Assembly (NCBI RefSeq): GCF_001659605.2
Contig: NC_035166.2
Location: 18,679,279 to 18,743,278, forward strand
From: Manihot esculenta
Lineage: Eukaryota > Streptophyta > Magnoliopsida > Malpighiales > Euphorbiaceae
Length of the DNA: 64,000 nt
Reading direction: 5' to 3'
Shown here: positions 44,353 to 56,322 of the stretch, in pieces
Layout: each line of letters starts with the position of its first letter
How positions within the stretch are numbered: the first letter of the stretch is position 1
Position numbers and translations under genes: made by a program
Notes under the pieces: model-generated
Database searches by the model: none
Told to the model about the DNA's origin: nothing
The model's input: only the letters and a program-made list of their open reading frames with translations

Positions 44353-47300
44353 TCAAAACAAATATGGATACTGCTGGAGCATAGACTCTCGCGTCTCCCA
44401 TGTGCACTCTTCTAGGTTATGGTGGTTCCATAGAACTTTCACCATCGGAATCTCCTTGTTCCTTAGCTGTCTGATCTGCGTGTCCAGAATCCGCACTGGC
44501 TGCTCTATATAGGTGAGATCTGTATTAATCTCCACCTCAGGCTCACTCAGAACCTGATTCGGATCTGACACAAACTGTCGTAGCATAGAAACATGAAATA
44601 CCGGGTGAATCCTCTCCATAGAAGCAGGTAAATCCAGCTTATACGACACATTTCCGATCCTCTGCAACACCTCAAAGGGTCCAATGTACCGTGGAGCCAA
44701 TTTACCTTTCTTTCCAAAACGAACCACTCCTTTCATTGGAGACACTTTCAGCAATACCCAATTACCTTCTTGAAACTCTAACTGCTTCCTGCGAACGTCT
44801 GCATAACTTTTCTGTCTACTCTGAGCTGTTCTGATTCTCTCTTTAATCATGGGCACCATTCTACTGGTAATGTCTATTAACTCTGGCCCTGCAAGAGCCT
44901 TCTCTCCTACCTCTTCCCAGCAAACAGGGGATCTGCACTTCCTCCCATACAAAGCTTCATAAGGAGCCATCCCGATGCTAGCATGATGACTGTTATTGTA
45001 GGCAAACTCCACCAAAGGTAGATGCTGCCTCCAAGAACCGCCAAAGTCTAACACACAGAGTCGAAGCATATCCTCTATGGTCTGGATGGTCCTTTCTGAC
45101 TGTCCATCAGTCTGTGGGTGGAAAGCAGTACTAAAATCCAACCTCGTGCCCATCGCACTTTGCAGACTCCGCCAAAAGCGGGAGGTAAACTGAGGTCCTC
45201 TGTCTGAAACTATAGACACTGGGACTCCATGTAATCTCACTATCTCATCCAGATAGACCTGTGCCAACTTATCCACAGAATAGTTACTCCGTACTGGAAG
45301 AAAATGAGCAGATTTCGTGAGTCTGTCCATAATCACCCATATCGAGTCTATCCTGTTGGACGCTACTGGTAAACCCACTACAAAATCCATGGCTATGTTC
45401 TCCCATTTCCACTCTGGAATCGGTAATGGGTTAAGCATTCCTGCTGGTTTCTGATGCTCTAATTTCACCCTCTGACAAACCTCACAGGCTGTCACGAACT
45501 GCGCCACTTCTTTCTTCATGGCTGGCCACCAATAGACCCTTTTCAGATCCTGATACATCTTGGTGGTTCCTGGGTGAACACTATATCTCGCATTATGAGC
45601 TTCCCTCATAATGTCTTCCTTCACACTGCCCCTATCTGGTACACAAAGTCGACTCCCATAGCGAAGGATCCCTTTGCTGTCAAATCTAAACTCTGCATTG
45701 TTGCCTGACTGAACAGTCCTGGCAATTTTCATTAACTCAGGGTCCTCATGCTGTCTCTGAGCTATCTGCTCCAGAAACACAGGTGTCACTCTCATCTGTG
45801 CTATCAACGCACCTGTACCAGACAACTCTAACTGTAATCCCTCGTCAAAGAGCTTATAAAGCTCCATCACAACCGGTCTCCGCTCTGCTGCTATATGGGA
45901 CAAACTGCCTAGTGACTTCCGGCTTAGGGCGTCTGTGACAACATTCGCCTTACCCGGATGATACTGGATTTTACAATCATAATCACTGAGCAATTCAACC
46001 CATCTTCTCTGCCGCAAATTCAGCTCTCTCTGACTTAAGATGTACTGTAAACTCTTGTGATCGGTGAAGATCTCGCATTTAACCCCGTAGAGGTAATGCC
46101 GCCACATCTTAAGTGCAAAGATAACTGCTGCCATCTCTAGGTCATGGGTAGGGTAATTCAACTCGTGCTTCTTCAACTGTCTAGAAGCATAAGCTATTAC
46201 TCTATCACTCTGCATCAATACACAACCCAATCCCACTCGAGATGCATCACAGAACACTGTGAAATCCTTGTCACTAACAGGCAGAGCTAACACTGGTGCT
46301 GTTGTCAATCTCCTTTTGAGCTCTTCAAAGCTCTCTTCACACTGGTCTGACCAGATAAACTTCTGGTTCTTCTGAGTCAATTTGGTCATAGGAGCTGCTA
46401 TCTTTGAGAAGTTCTGAACGAACCTCCTGTAGTAACCTGCCAGTCCCAGAAAGCTTTTAATCTCAGTCACTGTCATGGGTCTGGGCCAGTTAGCTACAGC
46501 CTCTATCTTCTTGGGGTCTACCTCAATACCCTCTGCTGATACCACATGTCCCAAGAAGGCAATGCTCCATAACCAAAACTCACACTTCGAGAACTTGGCA
46601 TACAAACCATGCTCTCTCAGTGTCTGCAAAACAATCCTCAGATGCTGGGCATGCTCCTCTGCATCTCTGGAATACACTAAGATATCATCGATAAACACAA
46701 TGACAAAGTGATCTAGAAACTCACTGAATACCCTGTTCATGAGATCCATAAATGCTGCAGGGGCGTTAGTCAACCCGAACGGCATCACTAAGAACTCATA
46801 ATGCCCATATCTGGTCCGGAAAGCTGTCTTAGGCACATCTGCCTCTCTGACTCTCAACTGATGATACCCAGATCTCAGATCTATTTTCGAGAAACAACCT
46901 GCTCCAGCTAGCTGGTCAAATAGATCATCAATCCGAGGTAAAGGATACCTATTCTTGATAGTGACCTTGTTCAACTGTCTGTAGTCGATACAAAGTCTAA
47001 GGGATCCATCCTTCTTTCTGACAAAGAGCACTGGAGCACCCCAAGGTGAGGTACTAGGGCGGATGAAACCCTTATCTACCAAGTCCTGCAACTGTTCTTT
47101 CAACTCTGTTAACTCAGCTGGCGCCATCCTGTAGGGAGGTATAGAGATAGGTCTAGTACCTGGCAGTAATTCAATGTCAAACCCTATCTCCCTATCAGGT
47201 GGTAGTCCTGGCAAATCGTCTGGGAACACATCGAGAAACTCTCGGACTACTGGTACTGTGGCTGGTTCCCTAACCTGACTATCTAGCTCTCTCACATGAG

Positions 47301-49245
47301 CTAGAAACCCCTGACAACCCCTCCTAAGCAAACGACGAGCCTGAAGGGCTGAAATCATACCTCTGGGTGTACCTCTCCTGTCTCCTCTGAAGACACACTC
47401 TGACCCATCCTGGTCTCTGAGACTCACTAGCTTCTCTCGACAGTCCAACGTAGCACTATATGTAGATAGCCAATCCATCCCTAGAATGACATCAAAATCG
47501 GTCAAGTCTAGAACCACAAGGTCAGCTGGAAGGCATCTACCCTCTATAAACACTGGACTGAAACGACAGACTGACACTGCCACTGATGGGTCACATCTAG
47601 GTCCACTGACCCAGAGAGGATACTCTAACTCAGAACTGATCAAACCCAACCTCTCTATGGCTCTCGAAGCAATAAAGGAATGAGAAGCACCGGGGTCCAT
47701 CAAAGCATACACATCTGAACACCCAATGATGAGATTACCTGACACCACTGTGTTCGACGTGTTAGCCTCCTCCTGTGTCACTGTGAAAATCCGTGCTGGG
47801 GCTACCGGATTTCCACCTCGGGAACCTGCTGCTGAAGTAGAGGCTACCCCTCTCCCTCTACCTCTGCCACTAGTCTGAGGCATGACTGGAGCTGCTGGCC
47901 GTACAACTGGCTGTACCACACTGCCTGAACTCATCTGCTGGGATGGTGCAAAAGTCATCTGCGGACAATCCCGAGCAATATGCCCTTCCTGTCCACATCG
48001 AAAACAAGCTGTAGATCCCAACCAACAAACTCCTCCATGTGGTTTTCCGCATCGTCTGCAGACTGGAGCTGTGCCAGAGCTTGAGCCACTACCTATTCCC
48101 AGACCTGACTTGACTCTATTCCAGAACTTACTCTTTGTTCCTTTTGCTCTGTCCCATCTTTTACTGCTTGGTGTGGGGGCTTTAGAACCCGAAGCCTGTG
48201 CCTGTGACTGTTTCTGAATATTGGCACTAGCTTCCATTTTCCTGGCTGCGTCTACTATCGTATGGAAACTCTCCTTTTCTGCTGGAAGAATCAAGGAAGC
48301 ATACCTGGGATGCAGTCTCATAGTATATCTCCTTGCTTTCTTCTGATCAGTATCATAGGCTTGACCCACGTACTGAAGCAGATCCAGGAACTTATCTGTG
48401 AATTCATCAACACTCATCTCATCTGTCTGTCGCAACTGTTCAAATTCAATTACTTTCATCTCCCTCGAACTGTCAGGAAAAGCCCACCCTGCAAACTCAT
48501 TGGCGAACTCTCCCCACGACATGCTGTCCATTCTAGGCTCCACATAATTCTTAAACCATTCTCTGGCTTTCTTGCATTTTATTGTGAAACCTGCCATCTC
48601 AATGGCTCTCCTATCATCTGCTCCCAATTCACTGGTGACCATCCTAACTGCTCTGAGGTAATCAAATGGATCATCTCCCGTATTGTATTTAGGAGCATCC
48701 AATTTCAAGTACTCCGTCATGTGGACTTTACCTCCAGATGAGCTAGGTTCATGTCTGTCAACAACAGGGGCTACTGGTTCTGGTGGTAATACTGGTTCAT
48801 TTGGCTCTAGGTGTGCTGCACTTGGACGGGTAGGGGAAGATGGATACATAGGATATGGTGGATAGTAGTGAGGATATGGCATATATGGCATGTATGTAGG
48901 ATATGGGTCAAAACGAGAGTATTCCGACATACCCTCCATCGGATACTCTGGCTCCTGAAATAAGGATGGATAGCCATAACCTGAGGCCTGACCGCCTCCC
49001 TCGGAATCGCCCATACCTTCATCCATAGACGGATCAGTCTCCATAGCCTCCCTCTCTTCCTCTGATCTTCCTCCTCTAACTGTTCCTCTTCTGCTCTCGT
49101 CTACAGACCTTCTAGGGTCTATTGACGTACCTTCCCTGCTAGATCTCTGAGACCTTGCCCTTGGCAATGCAGGAGGACGAGCAGCTGGTCTTTCACTCTC
49201 TGGTGGGACTCCAGTCAATCGAGCTGATAGACGAGTTCCTCGCAT
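44353..49245 (-). CDS. gag-pol: Gag-Pol polyprotein of element D (intact, 1630 aa)
   Basis: Uninterrupted frame from ATG 49245. Same architecture as element A: acidic/Ser-rich N-terminus, Pro/Tyr-rich stretch (about aa 95-150), gag core, Cys/His pair [12 protein letters not shown] and [14 protein letters not shown], Arg/Gly linker, protease [10 protein letters not shown] with FIDD, RNase H (CDAS, TDHKSL, DALSR), integrase (HHCC, DFVVG, SDRGPQF, GQSERT), RYIGPFEV, and chromodomain ([12 protein letters not shown]) ending at the stop. It is slightly shorter than A, mostly in gag. No inactivating change is visible. A VTDALSR in place of VVADALSR near the RNase H end is the only motif variant I noted; the catalytic Asp is kept. 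Confidence 0.94.
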   Translation of the reverse strand: MRGTRLSARLTGVPPESERPAARPPALPRARSQRSSREGTSIDPRRSVDESRRGTVRGGRSEEEREAMETDPSMDEGMGDSEGGGQASGYGYPSLFQEPEYPMEGMSEYSRFDPYPTYMPYMPYPHYYPPYPMYPSSPTRPSAAHLEPNEPVLPPEPVAPVVDRHEPSSSGGKVHMTEYLKLDAPKYNTGDDPFDYLRAVRMVTSELGADDRRAIEMAGFTIKCKKAREWFKNYVEPRMDSMSWGEFANEFAGWAFPDSSREMKVIEFEQLRQTDEMSVDEFTDKFLDLLQYVGQAYDTDQKKARRYTMRLHPRYASLILPAEKESFHTIVDAARKMEASANIQKQSQAQASGSKAPTPSSKRWDRAKGTKSKFWNRVKSGLGIGSGSSSGTAPVCRRCGKPHGGVCWLGSTACFRCGQEGHIARDCPQMTFAPSQQMSSGSVVQPVVRPAAPVMPQTSGRGRGRGVASTSAAGSRGGNPVAPARIFTVTQEEANTSNTVVSGNLIIGCSDVYALMDPGASHSFIASRAIERLGLISSELEYPLWVSGPRCDPSVAVSVCRFSPVFIEGRCLPADLVVLDLTDFDVILGMDWLSTYSATLDCREKLVSLRDQDGSECVFRGDRRGTPRGMISALQARRLLRRGCQGFLAHVRELDSQVREPATVPVVREFLDVFPDDLPGLPPDREIGFDIELLPGTRPISIPPYRMAPAELTELKEQLQDLVDKGFIRPSTSPWGAPVLFVRKKDGSLRLCIDYRQLNKVTIKNRYPLPRIDDLFDQLAGAGCFSKIDLRSGYHQLRVREADVPKTAFRTRYGHYEFLVMPFGLTNAPAAFMDLMNRVFSEFLDHFVIVFIDDILVYSRDAEEHAQHLRIVLQTLREHGLYAKFSKCEFWLWSIAFLGHVVSAEGIEVDPKKIEAVANWPRPMTVTEIKSFLGLAGYYRRFVQNFSKIAAPMTKLTQKNQKFIWSDQCEESFEELKRRLTTAPVLALPVSDKDFTVFCDASRVGLGCVLMQSDRVIAYASRQLKKHELNYPTHDLEMAAVIFALKMWRHYLYGVKCEIFTDHKSLQYILSQRELNLRQRRWVELLSDYDCKIQYHPGKANVVTDALSRKSLGSLSHIAAERRPVVMELYKLFDEGLQLELSGTGALIAQMRVTPVFLEQIAQRQHEDPELMKIARTVQSGNNAEFRFDSKGILRYGSRLCVPDRGSVKEDIMREAHNARYSVHPGTTKMYQDLKRVYWWPAMKKEVAQFVTACEVCQRVKLEHQKPAGMLNPLPIPEWKWENIAMDFVVGLPVASNRIDSIWVIMDRLTKSAHFLPVRSNYSVDKLAQVYLDEIVRLHGVPVSIVSDRGPQFTSRFWRSLQSAMGTRLDFSTAFHPQTDGQSERTIQTIEDMLRLCVLDFGGSWRQHLPLVEFAYNNSHHASIGMAPYEALYGRKCRSPVCWEEVGEKALAGPELIDITSRMVPMIKERIRTAQSRQKSYADVRRKQLEFQEGNWVLLKVSPMKGVVRFGKKGKLAPRYIGPFEVLQRIGNVSYKLDLPASMERIHPVFHVSMLRQFVSDPNQVLSEPEVEINTDLTYIEQPVRILDTQIRQLRNKEIPMVKVLWNHHNLEECTWETRESMLQQYPYLF

Positions 49246-49466
49246 CTTTATTCTGGAAACACAACATATAACATACCACTTAGCACATAAACATCACATA
49301 TCACTCATACACATGCAACACTCATGACATATCATAGCAGATAGGACTCAAGACCCTATCCTAGTGGACATGATTTCCCTATTGTGCTTGACCACTTCTA
49401 ACCTGTCTGAGCCCAACACTGTCTCTATAGGTCCGATCATGTGAACCTAGGGCTCTGATACCAATC
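49246..49466 (-). other. Leader of element D
   Basis: Primer site at 49452-49463 (TGGTATCAGAGC on the minus strand, perfect). Acceptor-like GTGTTTCCAG ends at plus position 49253, eight bases before the ATG. Confidence 0.8.
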
Positions 49467-51647
49467 TGTAACGACCCCAAAATGGACCGTCACCGGCGCT
49501 AGGATTCAGGTCGGCTTAAGGCCGCCAGAACCCGTAGCAAGCCTGCTATACTCTCTGTGTACCTGTAAACCTCATACATGATCATACATTTTATGTGAAA
49601 ATAAAACTCTTTTCTGAACCAAGGCTTAACCTGTGCATGCACTATCTCTGTACTCTGTACTCATGTACTCTGTACTCTGTATCCCTGACTAGAGCTTGCT
49701 CTAGATGGGTTCACTCATACCTGTTAAGCCTGGTTTTCACATACAGGAAAACATATATACATATACAGATCATGTACAAAACATACATCACTAGGTCTAG
49801 GTCAAGCAACAACTATTACATCTCTTTAATATTACATGTCCACTCTAAGCTATTACAGATCTCTTTACTCTTCCTGTACTCTGCTGGACTGTCCCTGTAC
49901 ACTGTACACTGAACCTGCAAAACTGGGGTTAAGGGAGTGGGATGAGCTCTATAGCCCAGTGAGTAGAACAGTAAAACATCTCAGTAAAATATGATCTCAT
50001 GGAATGCACCATATCACAGACAAGCCACATCAAGAGTAAACCTGTCACCACATAGTCTCAGTAACTCTGTGCCAGGGCGTAGTCAAAGGCTCCTGGACTT
50101 CCTGTCATATATGTATATGTGTATATAACACCATTGTACTTACCATTGCCAGGGCGTAGTCAAAGGCTCCTGGACTTTACTATATACCTGCCAGGGCGTA
50201 GTCAAAGGCTCCTGGACTTTGCTATCATTGCCAGGGCGTAGTCAAAGGCTCCTGGACTTCCTGTCTGAGACTATTGGATCATTCAGCATTCACTCACATC
50301 ACCAAATAACAATGCAATGCAACATATTCGTGAATACTAATGCAATCAACCTATGGCATAAACATGATGCATGAGATATGCTAAAAGCAGCTTGTGGTTC
50401 AATTAAAAATCATAAGTTTAGTTCCACTCACCTCTGGCTGTCTGGACTGACTGACTCTGCAGGCTCTAATCCTCTGGAGCAGTACTCACTGCTGCTCTCT
50501 CTGGTTCCTCTGGTCTGTACCTATACAGATGGACTTAAATGAGGGACCAAACTAACATATCAATACCTCTATTAAACTTCCCAAGAATCCCCTTAAACTC
50601 ACTCTAATAGTCATGCAAAGCAAGCAAAGGAAAGCTGGACAGAACACCTTCGGCGGCAGGTTCGGCGGCCGAATGTCCTCTCCAGAGACAAAACTCAAGC
50701 ACCTTCGGCGGCACCTTCGGCAGCCGAATCCCCCAAACAGAGCCGAACATGCACAACTCGCGGGGGCAAGCTGTGGCAGCCTAAGCCACCATGCAAGAGG
50801 TTCGGCGGCCGAATGAACCTTCGGCTGCCGAACCTGAGTTCATCCAGAACTCAACTTCAACGGCAAACCATCTCCTCCTTCCCTTCAACCACTCAAAACA
50901 TGCTTACCTCCTCTACTCAACTCACATATACTCAAGTATATGGTCACAGGGGTCCAAAACTATCTCATAACCCCAAACAACAAATCAAACATAACACATA
51001 CACATGTATACATGCATAACTCATCAAAACTATCATTAAGAACCTAAACATGCATCTCCTTCCACAACTCCCCCTAAAACCGTCAGAAAACATATTCAAG
51101 AACATCACTTACCTCCTGTAGTAAGAAGCTACACACTCTGAACAAGGGAAAACGGATCACCTCCTCTCACACTCTCAAACTCTCTCAAACTCACTTTTTG
51201 CTTCACAACCTTCAACACTTGGTAAATGAGCAAACTCCTGCATGAGCTGCTCACACTCAGCAAATAAACCAAGGGAGACGTGGCCAAACTTCTGGCAACA
51301 AAGGGGACATAACACCTGTCCAAAATGCTGACTAAGGATGCCCAAAAGCTAGCTGGCCAACACAGCTTCGGCTGCCGAATCGCATGCAAAACCATGCAAC
51401 ATTCGGGGGCCGAATCTGAACTTCGGAAGCCGAACATTGGGCACTTTCGGCGGCCGAACTTATCTTCGGCGGCCGAACTTGGCTCCTCTGCCTTGGTTCA
51501 TTTCAACTCAAAACTATCACACTGTAAACCCAGAAAACACATCATAACACGTAGAAAACATAATTCCTACCCTTATATAGAATCCCAACACCCCGGATTC
51601 CATCAGACAACAGGAATTCCGGTGCCGGACTCTAGCCGGGTATTACA
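49467..51647 (-). repeat. 5' LTR of element D (2181 bp)
   Basis: Same order as the 3' LTR but 12 bp longer because of one extra half-palindrome near 50705-50730. Tandem array at 50071-50262. Donor-like GTAAGT (reverse) at 51107-51112. Confidence 0.92.
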
Positions 51648-52511
51648 TCAATAGTGTCCGATAGAGGACCCCAGTTCACCTCCAAGTTTTGGCGGAGTCT
51701 GCAGAATGCCATGGGTACTAGGTTGGATTTTAGCACTGCTTTCCATCCACAGATGGATGGACAGTCGGAGAGGACCATCCAGACAATAGAGGATATGCTT
51801 AGAATGTGTGTGCTGGACTTTGGTGGTTCTTGGAGGCAGCATCTACCCTTGGTGGAGTTTGCCTACAATAACAGCCATCATGCTAGCATCGGGATGGCTC
51901 CATATGAAGCTTTGTATGGAAGGAAGTGCAGGTCACCTGTTTGCTGGGAGGAGGTTGGAGAAAAGGCCTTGGCAGGGCCTGAGCTAGTAGAGGTCACCAG
52001 CAGGGTGGTACCCATAATCAGAGAAAGGATCAAGACTGCTGCAAGCAGACAGAGGAGTTATGCAGATATCCGCAGAAGGCAAGTAGAGTTTCAGGAGGGG
52101 GATCTGGTATTGCTCAAGGTGTCTCCTATGAAAGGAGTGGTTCGCTTCGGGAAGAAAGGTAAGCTGGCTCCACGGTACATCAGACCCTTTGAAATCTTGC
52201 AAAAGATTGGGAATGTATCATACAAGCTGGATTTACCTGCTTCGATGGAAAGAATCCATCCGGTTTTCCATGTTTCAATGTTGAGGAAGTTCGTGTCAGA
52301 TCCGGGCAAGGTTCTTAGTGAGCCTGATGTGGAGATCCAAGAGGATCTCACCTATGTTGAGCAGCTGATACGGATCCTAGACACCTAGATCAGAAAGCTA
52401 AGGAACAAGGAAATCCCGATGGTGAAAGTCCTATGGAACCACCACAATATAGAAGAATGCACCGGGGAGACACGGGAGTCCATGCTCCAGCAATACCCTT
52501 ATCTTTTCTAA
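51648..52511 (+). pseudogene. Gag-Pol of element C, integrase end and chromodomain
   Basis: Continuation after element D. Contains SDRGPQF, the catalytic Glu region (GQSERT), the GPY/F-like part (RYIRPFEI, Gly changed to Arg) and chromodomain. TAG at 52386-52388 (Gln in A) would truncate the chromodomain; the frame otherwise reaches TAA at 52509-52511. Confidence 0.9.
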
Positions 52512-52573
52512 GGTTAGTCTCTTATGTGTTTTATGTGTATGTTATGTTGTATGCTTTGCTTATGCTAGTTGAG

Positions 52574-52610
52574 GAACATTCGGGGATGAATGTTCTTAAG
52601 GGGGGGAGAA
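52574..52610 (+). other. Hairpin and polypurine tract (element C)
   Basis: Arms GAACATTCG / TGAATGTTC (one mismatch, C to T) followed by AAGGGGGGGAGAA abutting the 3' LTR at 52611. Confidence 0.85.
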
Positions 52611-54918
52611 TGTAATACCCGGCTAGACTCTGGTATCGGAATTCCTACCGTCCAGTGGAATCTCGGATGTCGGAGACCTCTAGAAGGGAAAAACCATGTT
52701 TTTATAAAATGTTTTAATGTGTTTTACAGTTTTAAGCAAGATGGAAATGAGCTTTTGCATGAAAATAACCTTGGAGGAAAACTCAGGTTCGGCCGCCGAA
52801 CCTCAAGTTCGGCCGCCGAACATGCAGGCATTTCGGGTGTGCCTTAGGCCCCCGAAGGCATAAGTGAGGGAAGTCCAGGTTCGGCCGCCGAACCTCAAGT
52901 TCGGCCGCGGAACATGACATGCATGCGGAGGCACATTCGGCCCCCGAACGTGGCCTGGCCAGCCACTATAAAAGGGTCCCTTAGCCGAAATGGGTGAGCT
53001 TTTCTCCCCATTTTCGGCCAAGGTGAGCTCTCCGCCATCCCTCACTAATCTTTGAGTTCTTCCTTCAAATCCTTCACGATTTTCACAAGTTTTCATCTTG
53101 TTTTGAAGATTTTCAAGTTTTGAGCAAGTTTTGAGCTTGGAGACCCAAGGAAGTTGGAAATCTCCCATCTCCAAGATTAGGTCGTCTCTCTCTCGATCTT
53201 CAAGAGGTAAGAGCCGATCTTAAGTTCATTACATGTTTTAAGTAAGTTTTACGAAGATCTATGGGGTAGAATGCATGTTTAGCTTATGGTTAGGTTTATG
53301 AGTTTATGTTACGTTTTTGAACAATGTGAATGTTTGATGTGTTGTAGATGGGGTTTTAGATGGTTTGAAGCCCCTAGGAGCTTGTATGCTTATGTATGTG
53401 TGTTGTAGAATAGGTTTATGCATGTTTGGTTGGTTTGAGAGGCGTATATGCATAGAAAAGCTGAGTTTCTGCCACTATGGGAGAAACCAGGTTCGGCAGC
53501 CGAAGGAACTTTCGGCCGCCGAACATGCTTGTGGAGGCAGCCTTCGGCTGCAGAAGCTTGCCCCCGAAAGGAGACTTTTGTCTCTGTCTGAGAGTTTCGG
53601 CCGCCGAAAGTGCCGCCGAACATGCATGAGTTTCGCCTCTGTTTGGGAGTTTCGGCCGCCGAAGGTGCCGCCGAACCTGCCTGACTTTCGGCTCGGAGGG
53701 ACTTTCGGCTGCCGAACCTGCCGCCGAAAGTGCCCTGTCCAGCCCTCTTTTGCATGTTTTTCTATGATTGTTTCATGATGTTTTAGGGGTTTTTGGGGGA
53801 TGTTTTTAGAGTTATGTTCATGTATGTTTGGTCCTTCAGTTGAGTCCACCTGTGTAGGTTCGGACCCGAGGAACTGAGGACCCCATCAGTGAGTCAGCTG
53901 CTCCAGTGTCTATTCAGAGCTACCCAGAGGTGAGTGGAATAACCTTCTTTGCTTTAAAATAAATAAATCAGTTTTAGCATGATTCACGCATCATGAATGC
54001 CATGAGATATAATAGGATGTTGCATTAGAACTCACGAATATGTTGCATTGCATAGTATGTTTGATGATGTGGATGAATGTTGGATGATCCTTTAGTCCTC
54101 GTATGTTACGATATGATGATGATACGGTACGGAAGACCAGTGAGGCCCATTCTTCGCGCCTGACACCATGTAAGAGAAAGACCAGCGAGGCCCATTCTAC
54201 GCCCCTGGCACAGTTGGACCATGTTATGTTATGTTATGTAAGGGAAAGACCAGCGAGGCCCATTCTACGCCCCTGGCATAGTTGGACCATGTAGGGGACT
54301 ATTGGTGACAAATTCATCCTTGATGTGATTAACTGTGATGTGATGCATTTCATGTTATCATATGTTTTAAATGTTTTATTATTCTGCTCACTGGGCTCTT
54401 GTAGCTCACCCCTCTCCCTTAATCCCCAGGTTTGCAGGTACAGGGTAGGCCAGGAGGTCAGCAAGAGTAATGAAGTCTTGGTCATGTAATAGATAGTGTG
54501 GACATGAAAAATGTTGAGATGTTATGTATAAGTACAGTATAGAATATAGTGATGTTTATGGATGTTAGAGGTGTGCTTGACCATAGAATATTGTTATCCC
54601 TTTTAATACATGATCTTAGATGTTTTATGATGTATATGTAAACCAACTCAATGCATGTTATTTCACCCATTGGGACATTGATGAGATCCCAAAGAGGGGT
54701 CAATGTTATGACTATGTTTACATTCAGTGCATGCACAGGTTGAGGTTGGTACTTGAGAAATGTATGAAAGAAAAGTTTTAAATTTTTATGCATGTTGTTG
54801 ATCATGTATGGGATTAAACAGGTTCACAAGATGTATGTTAGGCTTGCTACGGGTCCCGGCGGCCTTAAGCCGACCTGGATTCTAGCGTCGGTAGCGGTCC
54901 GATTTTCGGGTCGTTATA
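52611..54918 (+). repeat. 3' LTR of element C (2308 bp)
   Basis: TATA at 52967-52974; donor-like site at 53022; palindromes at 52785-52950 and 53490-53730; three-unit array at 54135-54295. The terminal base pattern is GTCGTTATA instead of GTCGTTACA, a C to T change at the integrase recognition end. Confidence 0.93.
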
Positions 54919-54962
54919 CGGACGGTAGGAATTTCGATACCGGAGTCTAGCCGGGTATTACA
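54919..54962 (-). repeat. Element B 5' LTR, terminal 44 bp
   Basis: CGGAC duplication followed by the outer end of B's LTR (..TAGCCGGGTATTACA). It completes the LTR begun at 33311. Confidence 0.92.
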
Positions 54963-55354
54963 AAAGATCTCCTCGTGGCTTTTGGATTTGAGCTGGCAGT
55001 GTTTGAAGTGGTTTTGGGCTTCTCCACTTTCAAATTTGATTTTCTGCACAATTTTCCCTCTTCTGCTATCTTTCTGTGTCAAAGTGATTTGGGCGGGTGA
55101 TTTGGGCAGATCGCTTGCCCCAATCACTTCTGAAAATTCACTTCCAGGTTTTTCTGCCTCAGCTCGATTTGGGCAGTGATTTGGCCAAATCACTTTGACA
55201 CAATCACTTTTCCATCTTTTTCTGCACTTTTTCTTCAACTTTCCATTTTCTTCCTTTTCTACAAAAACATAACAAAAACATAAATTAAGCTAGAAAAATG
55301 TGTAATTAAACAGTAATAAATATGATAAAAATGTGGCTAAATTATGCTTGATCA
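54963..55354 (-). repeat. Athila-1 5' LTR, outer piece (piece 3 of 3)
   Basis: Starts with AAAGA, B's duplication. Contains GTGATTTGGGC palindromes at 55084-55206 and ends ATTATGCTTGATCA. The end resembles the Athila-2 LTR end (GGGCTAAAATATGCTCTGTCA). No gene. Confidence 0.82.
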
Positions 55355-55383
55355 GTGATTAATCAGATAACAGGGGCATATCA
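55355..55383. other. 29-bp flank between Athila-1 and element E
   Basis: The only sequence in the window not attributed to a transposon; nothing recognisable in it. Confidence 0.5.
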
Positions 55384-55814
55384 TGTAATACCCGGCTAGA
55401 CCCCGGCATCGGAATTCCTATGTTCCGGTGGAATCTCTGATGTCGGAAACCTCTAGAAGGGTAAAATATGTTTTTCTAAGATGTTTTCATGTGTTTTAAG
55501 GTTTTAAATAAGAAAGAAATTGAGTTTTTGAAAGAAAAGAACCAAGGAAGGAAATCCAGGTTCGGCTGCTGAACCTCATGTTCGGCCGCCGAACATGGTG
55601 CAGTTTAGGGAGCACCTTTGGCCCCCAAAGGTGGTCTGGCCAGCCACCTATAAAAGGCCCCATGTCCTAAAATGGGCGAGCTTTCTTCTCCATTTTCGGG
55701 CAGAGGTGAGTCCATGCCCTTCCATGGTTGGTTTTAATGTTTTCCTTCAAATCATTCATGTTTTGATGAATTTTAACTTGGTTTTAAAGATTTTGAGGAA
55801 AGATCGATGTTTTG

Positions 55815-56322
55815 TGTAACAGCCCGGACGTGATCCCCGGCACTGTTACCGTTCACGGCCCAGGGCTATCCCTCGCCTGGCCTCTTTGCCACCTCGGGCT
55901 TTCCACTGGCGTCGTGAACAGCTCTTAACATCCATTCACCCTCACGGGTTCCTGGCAGGATTTGTCCCCTTGGGTTCTTGCATCGAATGCATCCTTCCCC
56001 AAGTGGATTTGGCCCAAATTTCCGAACAACTGGTACTCACTCTCACCAGACTATTCCCTTAAAGTGGGAGGTTAAGGGTTCGAGTAGTGGGGGAGGCGAC
56101 CTAATTTCCAAAGGGAAATTTGGGCCAAATCCACTTGGGGAAGGATGCATTCGATGCAAGAACCCAAGGGGACAAATCCTGCCAGGAACCCGTGAGGGTG
56201 AATGGATGTTAAGAGCTGTTCACGATGCCAGTGGAAAGCCCGAGGTGGCAAAGAGGCCAGGCGAGGGATAGCCCTAGGCCGTGAACGGTAACAGTGCCGG
56301 GGATCACGTTCGGGCTGTTACA
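55815..56322. mobile_element. 508-bp fold-back element with 209-bp near-perfect arms
   Basis: Arms 55815-56023 and 56114-56322 are inverted copies with only three differences (all C/T or G/A transitions). The loop is 90 bp. Ends TGTAACAGCCCG / CGGGCTGTTACA; TTTTG is duplicated on both sides (55810-55814, 56323-56327). No protein. The loop has GGTTCGAGTAG, similar to a pol III box B, but no box A I can defend. The TG..CA ends and 5-bp duplication resemble LTR or retroviral-type integration. The class is uncertain: MITE, or a fold-back derived from a solo LTR. Confidence 0.85.

Larger units (their letters stand above)
42107..51647 (-). mobile_element. Tekay element D: complete, divergent subfamily
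   Basis: 3' LTR 42107-44275, coding region, 5' LTR 49467-51647; flanked by TCAAT (42102-42106, 51648-51652). The innermost and hence youngest layer of this nest. LTRs differ by a 12-bp palindrome unit and a handful of substitutions. The gag-pol frame, primer site and hairpin/polypurine region are intact, so it may be autonomous. Confidence 0.95.
35510..54918 (+). mobile_element. Tekay element C, broken, hosting element D
   Basis: 5' LTR 35510-37771, internal region with element D inserted at 42107, 3' LTR 52611-54918. Flanked by CGGAC (35505-35509, 54919-54923). It sits 39 bp inside the end of B's 5' LTR. Coding region carries stops, frameshifts and a deletion. The primer site is perfect. 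Confidence 0.93.
26227..54962 (-). mobile_element. Tekay element B, broken, hosting elements C and D
   Basis: Minus strand. 3' LTR 26227-28546, internal region 28547-33310, 5' LTR 33311-35509 continuing at 54919-54962 after element C. Flanked by AAAGA (26222-26226, 54963-54967). The LTRs differ by repeat-unit number, a lost palindrome unit and point changes, so it is older than A. The primer site has one mismatch. Confidence 0.92.
2981..55354 (-). mobile_element. Athila-1: old Athila-type element, outermost layer of the nest
   Basis: Minus-strand element reading from its 5' LTR (three pieces: 54963-55354, 25927-26226, 15469-16188) through primer site, gag, protease, RT, RNase H, integrase and a 3' ORF. 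It is interrupted by the solo-LTR pair 4390-8455, element A and element B. Removing these by their 5-bp duplications restores a continuous order of features. The LTR outer end (..CTTGATCA at 55354) resembles that of Athila-2, and the inner end is TGATAG at 15469. Multiple stops and frameshifts make it non-autonomous. Its 3' LTR lies outside the window or is lost. Confidence 0.8.

Noticed and set aside
56024..56113. tRNA or SINE in the fold-back loop (GGTTCGAG box-B-like)
   Set aside because: No box A at the right distance, no cloverleaf, no poly-A or poly-T end; too weak to call.
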